From NCBI GenBank assembly GCA_023663205.1, contig JAMPHX010000046.1:1-10363 (forward strand): 10,363 nt of DNA. Direction: 5' to 3'. The DNA comes from Corallococcus sp. (lineage in GTDB: Bacteria > Bacillota > Clostridia > Christensenellales > CAG-314). The position numbers and the translations under genes are program-made. Position 1 is the first letter of the stretch. Each line of letters opens with the position of its first letter. Positions 6,857 to 10,363 of this stretch are shown here, in pieces. The notes beneath the pieces were generated by a model. It had not been told where the DNA came from. It saw only the letters and a program-made list of their open reading frames with translations, and ran no database searches.

Positions 6857-7466
6857 GCGTGTCGCCGCAGTTGTACTTGTGCTCGTCTTGGCTTTGGCGG
6901 CGGCAGGGTGCGTAGACGTGCCCATTGCCCCGTATCTGCCCAATGAGGAGTTCCCCGCCGAATTTGCGGGGCTTATACAAGGCAAGGCCGTATATGTCAC
7001 TTCTATCGGACAGTCGCCCGATTTGGAAGTGCTTTCGCGCGCTATGAAGGGCGTGGGTATTGCGCATACCAAAAACAGTCTGCTTGCCGCCGATTCGGTT
7101 GAAAACGGCTCGGTAGTGTTTTTGGTAGTGGGTTGCAGTATGAAAGCAATGGCGGAGTTTGACGTTACGCGCGCTTCGGAACTTAAACGCGCGGAACGGT
7201 TTTGCGGCCGTGCTTCCCGCGGCGAAATCACCGTGGTCGCTTGGCATTTGGGCGGTGTTGCCCGCAGAGGTTCTGTTTCCGACAGTTTGATAAAGGAAGT
7301 TTTTCAAAACTGTCAACTTGCGCTGTTTACCGCCGACGGCAACGTGGAGGACGCCGACGGCAACTTGAATTTGTCCGATTGGGCTATTTCCGCAGGCGTT
7401 CCGTATTGTCAAATATCGGGTAATTTGCCCTACATTCTCAAAAATCTGTACGGAGAAACCGAGTAA
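6822..7466 (+). CDS. DUF6305-like lipoprotein, PGA-locus accessory
   Basis: A protein of 214 residues if it starts at TTG 6822. After a short basic stretch there is a strongly hydrophobic segment (about 14-28) ending in AAAGC, so C30 is a plausible lipidation site. The mature part has VVFLVVG (98-104), HLGGVARRG (142-150), SDSLIKEVF, and CQLALFTADGNV, the same order as in the partial protein at the left edge. No enzymatic motif is recognised. There is no ATG near the start. TTG 6822 (GAGGG at 6806-6810, 11 nt away) or TTG 6834 (only a short AGGG nearby) are the options, and either places the start inside the hydratase beta gene (35 or 23 nt of overlap). The stop TAA at 7464-7466 directly abuts the pgsB ATG. 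Its position and predicted surface location suggest a role in PGA synthesis, export or attachment. Function is unknown. Confidence 0.75.
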   Translation: MNRALQNTPKTKRVAAVVLVLVLALAAAGCVDVPIAPYLPNEEFPAEFAGLIQGKAVYVTSIGQSPDLEVLSRAMKGVGIAHTKNSLLAADSVENGSVVFLVVGCSMKAMAEFDVTRASELKRAERFCGRASRGEITVVAWHLGGVARRGSVSDSLIKEVFQNCQLALFTADGNVEDADGNLNLSDWAISAGVPYCQISGNLPYILKNLYGETE

Positions 7467-8585
7467 ATGATTGATGCGATTACTGTTATTTTGATAGTTT
7501 TGTCTTTGCTGTACATCGCATACGTAGTTGCGGAACATTACTACTTTGCTGCGCAAAGAAAAAAAATAAAAACCGTAATACACGTCAACGGTATCCGCGG
7601 CAAAAGCACAGTCACGCGCCTTATAGATGCGGGGCTGAGAGAATGCGGACTTTCGGTGATGTCCAAGACAACGGGGACCATACCCACGATAATAGACGTT
7701 TCCAATACGCCCAACCGAATCAAACGGCTCGGACCCGCCAATATACGCGAGCAACTTGCTGTGATTGGCAAAGCAGCCAAAGCAAAGGCGGACGTGCTTG
7801 TTGTGGAATGTATGGCGGTCAATCCCGAGTTACAGTACGTTTCGGAACGCCGTATACTGCATGCCGATATCAACGTAATTACCAACGTGCGCGCCGACCA
7901 TCTCGACGTTATGGGAGAGGACTTGGAGAGCATAGCGTATTCGCTTGCAAATACCACGCCGAATAACGGCGTTGTGGTGCTGGGCGAGGACAAATTCAAA
8001 AACGTATTTCAGTTGTGCGCCGATAAGACGGGCAGCAAAGTAGTTGTCGCCGACAAATACGAGGGGGAAGAACTTCTCGATACCTTTGCGGAAAACATAG
8101 CCGTCGCGCTTAAAGTCTGCGAAACGCTGGGTTTGGACAAGATGGTGTTTTTTGAAGGTATGAAAAAGTACATTCACGACCCCGGCGCGATTGCCGTATA
8201 TAAATGCGGAAAAACGGTTTTTATCAACGGCTTTTCGATAAACGACCCCGATTCGACGGTTGCGGTGTATAACGATACGGTAGTAAAGCGGTTCGGAAGC
8301 GACAATATGACGCTACTTCTAAATACACGTCCCGACAGACCGTTTAGAATTGACCAACATATCAAAATGCTTACCGAAATACGGTTTGCAAGCGTAATAA
8401 TAATAGGCTCCAACAAAGGTTATGTCAAAAAACAACTTGCAAAGCGCGGCATATCTGCGCGTACAATCAAAAGTTTAGACGAATTGCTGAACGAAACGTA
8501 TATCTTCGGCTGCGGAAATATCGCTTCGGACGGTATGAAGGTAGTGGAATTTTTTAAGACTTGCGGGGAAGAATACAATGGCTGA
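7467..8585 (+). CDS. pgsB: Poly-gamma-glutamate synthase ATP-dependent ligase PgsB/CapB
   Basis: A 372-residue membrane-anchored ligase of the Mur-ligase-like family that activates the gamma-carboxylate of the growing glutamate chain with ATP and adds glutamate. Residues about 3-22 form one membrane segment. The ATP loop follows at VNGIRGKSTVTRLI (G42 to S47). Further PgsB signatures are SKTTGTIPTII (66-76), VVECMAVNPE (112-121), NVRADHLDVMGE (140-151), INGFSINDPDST (253-264), NTRPDRPFR (286-294) and GCGNIASDG near the end. The length is close to that of Bacillus PgsB. It starts at the ATG immediately after the stop of the DUF6305-like gene, with CGGAG at 7451-7455. It overlaps pgsC by 8 nt, the classical B-C order. 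All expected motifs are present, so I judge it intact. Confidence 0.93.
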   Translation: MIDAITVILIVLSLLYIAYVVAEHYYFAAQRKKIKTVIHVNGIRGKSTVTRLIDAGLRECGLSVMSKTTGTIPTIIDVSNTPNRIKRLGPANIREQLAVIGKAAKAKADVLVVECMAVNPELQYVSERRILHADINVITNVRADHLDVMGEDLESIAYSLANTTPNNGVVVLGEDKFKNVFQLCADKTGSKVVVADKYEGEELLDTFAENIAVALKVCETLGLDKMVFFEGMKKYIHDPGAIAVYKCGKTVFINGFSINDPDSTVAVYNDTVVKRFGSDNMTLLLNTRPDRPFRIDQHIKMLTEIRFASVIIIGSNKGYVKKQLAKRGISARTIKSLDELLNETYIFGCGNIASDGMKVVEFFKTCGEEYNG

Positions 8586-9027
8586 AATACTTATACTCGG
8601 CGTCTTAATAAGCATCGTGTTTTACGAATTGACGGATTTGAGCCCCGGTGGCATTATTGTCCCCGGACTTATGGTTATGTATATTGCCAATCCTTTGCGT
8701 ATGCTGTATACCTTGGTGGTTGCAATTGTCGCCTACTACGTCGTCAAGTTGTTTTCTATGCGGTTTTTGGTGTTCGGCAAGCGACGCTTTGTACTTCTTA
8801 TTTTGGTAAGTTTTGTGCTGCACGTTTTGCTCAACCTGATTTTAGGATTGTTTACGCATGATTTTTCAAACACGGTAATTTCGCTTGTGGGATACACCGT
8901 TGCGGGAATAATCGCCAACAATATGTACAGACAGGGCGTAGTAAAAACGTCGCTTTCGCTTGGAATAGTAATAGGTATTTTGGAACTTGTAATTGTAGTT
9001 TTGCGTGCTGCGGGGGTAGTTATATGA
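8578..9027 (+). CDS. pgsC: Poly-gamma-glutamate synthase membrane subunit PgsC/CapC
   Basis: A 149-residue, very hydrophobic protein with about five or six membrane segments (roughly 3-17, 25-38, 41-58, 70-91, 97-115, 124-148), the usual size for PgsC. The N-terminal LSPGGIIVPG (21-30) and the loop IIANNMYRQGVVKT (111-124) are typical of the family. PgsC forms the membrane part of the synthase with PgsB and probably passes the polymer across the membrane. The start ATG 8578 lies inside the end of pgsB, preceded by GGGGAAG at 8565-8571. The stop overlaps the pgsW start as ATGA at 9024-9027, so the two are translationally coupled. Confidence 0.93.
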   Translation: MAEILILGVLISIVFYELTDLSPGGIIVPGLMVMYIANPLRMLYTLVVAIVAYYVVKLFSMRFLVFGKRRFVLLILVSFVLHVLLNLILGLFTHDFSNTVISLVGYTVAGIIANNMYRQGVVKTSLSLGIVIGILELVIVVLRAAGVVI

Positions 9028-10208
9028 CGTCGCGCAGAGTTTCGTTTGCAACGCTTATATTGGCTATTTGGATGGCTATTGTACTTGTTGCCGTGGCGGT
9101 TACGTTTTTCGGCGCGGAAAGGGACGTAAGCCCGCACGCCGAAACAATGACTGCCGCCGCCGAAAAGGCAAAGGCTTCAATGGATGAAATCAAGCGGTAC
9201 AAATCGGAAATCGGCAAACAACTTTCGGAGTACGACAAGTTGCAAACCGGTATGATAGGTTACGATTACGTTACGTCCATTACTACTACGTCGGGACTGC
9301 TCGAAGCAAAACGCACGTCGTGCGACGCCAATTGGGCGGCTGTAATAGTAGGGATGTTTGTTCGCGCGGGGCTCAAAAGAGGCGACAAGGCGGTAATGGT
9401 GTTTTCCGGTTCTTTCCCCGCTATGAACATATGCGCAATGGCGGCTGCCGAAACTTACGGAATCGACGCCTGCATAATGGCAAGCGTAGGCGCGTCCAAC
9501 TACGGCGCAAACGACCCCGAGTTGACATTTTTCGATATGGCAGAACATCTGTGCGACGCGGGAATACTTACCCGACGAATCGATTACGTTTCTCTGGGCG
9601 GAGATATGGACGTCGGACACGATTTCTCCGACGAGGCGGAAAAGCAAGCAATAATAAACCGCATAAACGCCTCTTTGACAAAGTATCCGCAAGGCTCGCA
9701 AAAACAACCGCGCAAATTTGCTTGGGAAGAAAACTTCGAAGTAAATATAGGCAACCGCTTGGAATATGTACGCGAACACTTCGGTAACATAGGGTTTGTT
9801 TTGAACGTAGGCGGAAGCATGGTAGGCGTCGGTACAGGCTTGGATGCTTTTATCGGGTCGGATTACTATTCGCCCAAGAAGTATGCCGTAGGCGGTTGGA
9901 ATTTTTCCCGCAATGCCACTGACGGATTGTTGCAATGCGGACTCAAAATGGGCGTTCCCGTTGCAAGTATACTGAACATCCGCGGACTTGCGGAAAAGTA
10001 CGGCATTGTTTACGACCCCGATACTGCGCCCGTATTGGGCAAAGACAGCGGATGTAACGCATATTTTTCTACTGCGTATGACCTGACATTGCCGATTATC
10101 GCGCTGTGTCTGTCAATAGGAATATTTGTATTTTATTACATTTTTAAGAAACGCTACGGCGTTGAAGGGAGGAAAGATGAAAGAAACCGTATTCTTTGTA
10201 GAAGATGA
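9024..10208 (+). CDS. pgsW: Poly-gamma-glutamate system protein PgsW-type
   Basis: A 394-residue protein with an N-terminal membrane segment (about 10-30, preceded by MTSRR), a large central domain, and a second membrane segment near the C-terminus (about 354-374, followed by KKRYG). The charge pattern suggests both ends are cytoplasmic and the middle about 320 residues are outside. Notable stretches are SITTTSGLLEAKRTS (85-99), NWAAVIVGMFVRAGLKRGD (103-121), VFSGSFPAMN (126-135), SVGASNYGANDPE (154-166), and a Gly-rich NVGGSMVGVG (261-270). This matches the PgsW family known from PGA operons that also carry pgsB and pgsC. Its biochemical role is not established to my knowledge. The start overlaps pgsC by four bases, after GGGGG at 9012-9016. 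Its last 32 bases overlap the next gene. Confidence 0.85.
   Translation: MTSRRVSFATLILAIWMAIVLVAVAVTFFGAERDVSPHAETMTAAAEKAKASMDEIKRYKSEIGKQLSEYDKLQTGMIGYDYVTSITTTSGLLEAKRTSCDANWAAVIVGMFVRAGLKRGDKAVMVFSGSFPAMNICAMAAAETYGIDACIMASVGASNYGANDPELTFFDMAEHLCDAGILTRRIDYVSLGGDMDVGHDFSDEAEKQAIINRINASLTKYPQGSQKQPRKFAWEENFEVNIGNRLEYVREHFGNIGFVLNVGGSMVGVGTGLDAFIGSDYYSPKKYAVGGWNFSRNATDGLLQCGLKMGVPVASILNIRGLAEKYGIVYDPDTAPVLGKDSGCNAYFSTAYDLTLPIIALCLSIGIFVFYYIFKKRYGVEGRKDERNRILCRR
10167..10172 (+). promoter_or_regulatory. Ribosome binding site within pgsW for the response regulator
   Basis: GGGAGG lies 4 nt before ATG 10177, inside the pgsW reading frame. It supports the overlapping start of the regulator gene and coupling of the two genes. 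Confidence 0.65.
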
Positions 10209-10363
10209 TTTGACGATTCACTCGTTACTTCAAGCGACGTTGGAACTTAACGGATATTCGGTAAAGGGATTTCACGACCCGCATGACTTCTTTACCGAAC
10301 TCAAAACAACCGTGCCCGATTTGCTTATACTGGATTTGATGTTGCCGCATATGTCGGGTTACG
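10177..10363 (+). CDS. Response regulator, receiver domain (3' end outside window)
   Basis: The first 62 codons of a two-component response regulator, truncated by the window edge. The sequence begins MKETVFFVEDDLTI, with the acidic pair E9/D10 (and D11) of the receiver pocket. It continues to LLILDLMLPHMSGY, where D53 is the expected phosphoacceptor and the LPHMSG turn is typical of OmpR/CheY-like receivers. The output domain is not visible, so OmpR/PhoB-type DNA binding is only a likely guess. The start inside pgsW, with its own strong ribosome binding site, places it in the PGA operon. A sensor kinase gene may follow. It could control this operon or envelope stress functions. Confidence 0.9.
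   Translation, partial: MKETVFFVEDDLTIHSLLQATLELNGYSVKGFHDPHDFFTELKTTVPDLLILDLMLPHMSGY

Noticed and set aside
6708..7754. 348-codon minus-strand open frame spanning the hydratase beta, DUF6305-like and pgsB genes
   Set aside because: It crosses three well-supported genes on the other strand and shows no coherent domain.
1..10363. tRNA, rRNA, CRISPR arrays, insertion sequences or phage attachment sites
   Set aside because: The window is almost entirely coding on one strand. I saw no regularly spaced repeats, transposase motifs, terminal inverted repeats or tRNA-like cloverleaf sequences in the one sizeable gap.

Overview
The window comes from a Gram-positive-type bacterium, most likely a member of the Clostridia/Firmicutes, possibly from a gut or metagenomic source. 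The evidence is the strong AGGAGG-type ribosome binding sites, lipoproteins with short signal peptides, bacterial Ig-like and Cys-rich surface modules, a two-subunit class I fumarase, and a capsule-type poly-gamma-glutamate (PGA) synthase. I cannot place it below that level from sequence alone. All genes lie on the + strand. Coding density is very high, and the only gap of any size is positions 4415-4650.

Left part (1-4414): the 3' end of a DUF6305-like protein, then a Cys-rich lipoprotein with an M14/AstE-type zinc hydrolase domain, then a 1005-residue surface lipoprotein. The last is built from three repeats of an OB-like, OB-like, atrophied-Ig module. These look like exported, surface-anchored proteins.

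Gap (4415-4650): a near-perfect hairpin with a GTAA (GNRA-type) loop, followed after about 13 nt by a short T run, then a small near-palindrome just upstream of murI. This probably marks a boundary or control point between two transcription units.

Right part (4651-10363): a tightly packed, probably co-transcribed series. It runs glutamate racemase (murI), fumarase-type hydratase alpha and beta subunits, a second DUF6305-like lipoprotein, pgsB, pgsC, pgsW, and the receiver domain of a response regulator cut by the window end. Most junctions are 0-15 nt apart or overlap (pgsB/pgsC 8 nt, pgsC/pgsW ATGA, pgsW/regulator 32 nt).

How the parts fit (inference): PgsB/PgsC/PgsW would polymerise and export gamma-linked glutamate, and MurI would supply D-glutamate. 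The hydratase may feed or drain the fumarate/malate or mesaconate side of glutamate metabolism. DUF6305 lipoproteins sit on both sides of the locus and may be PGA accessory proteins. The M14-type lipoprotein is a candidate gamma-glutamyl hydrolase or trimming enzyme. No PgsA/CapA-type gene is visible inside the window, so this is a PgsW-type rather than a classical pgsBCA layout, at least within these limits.
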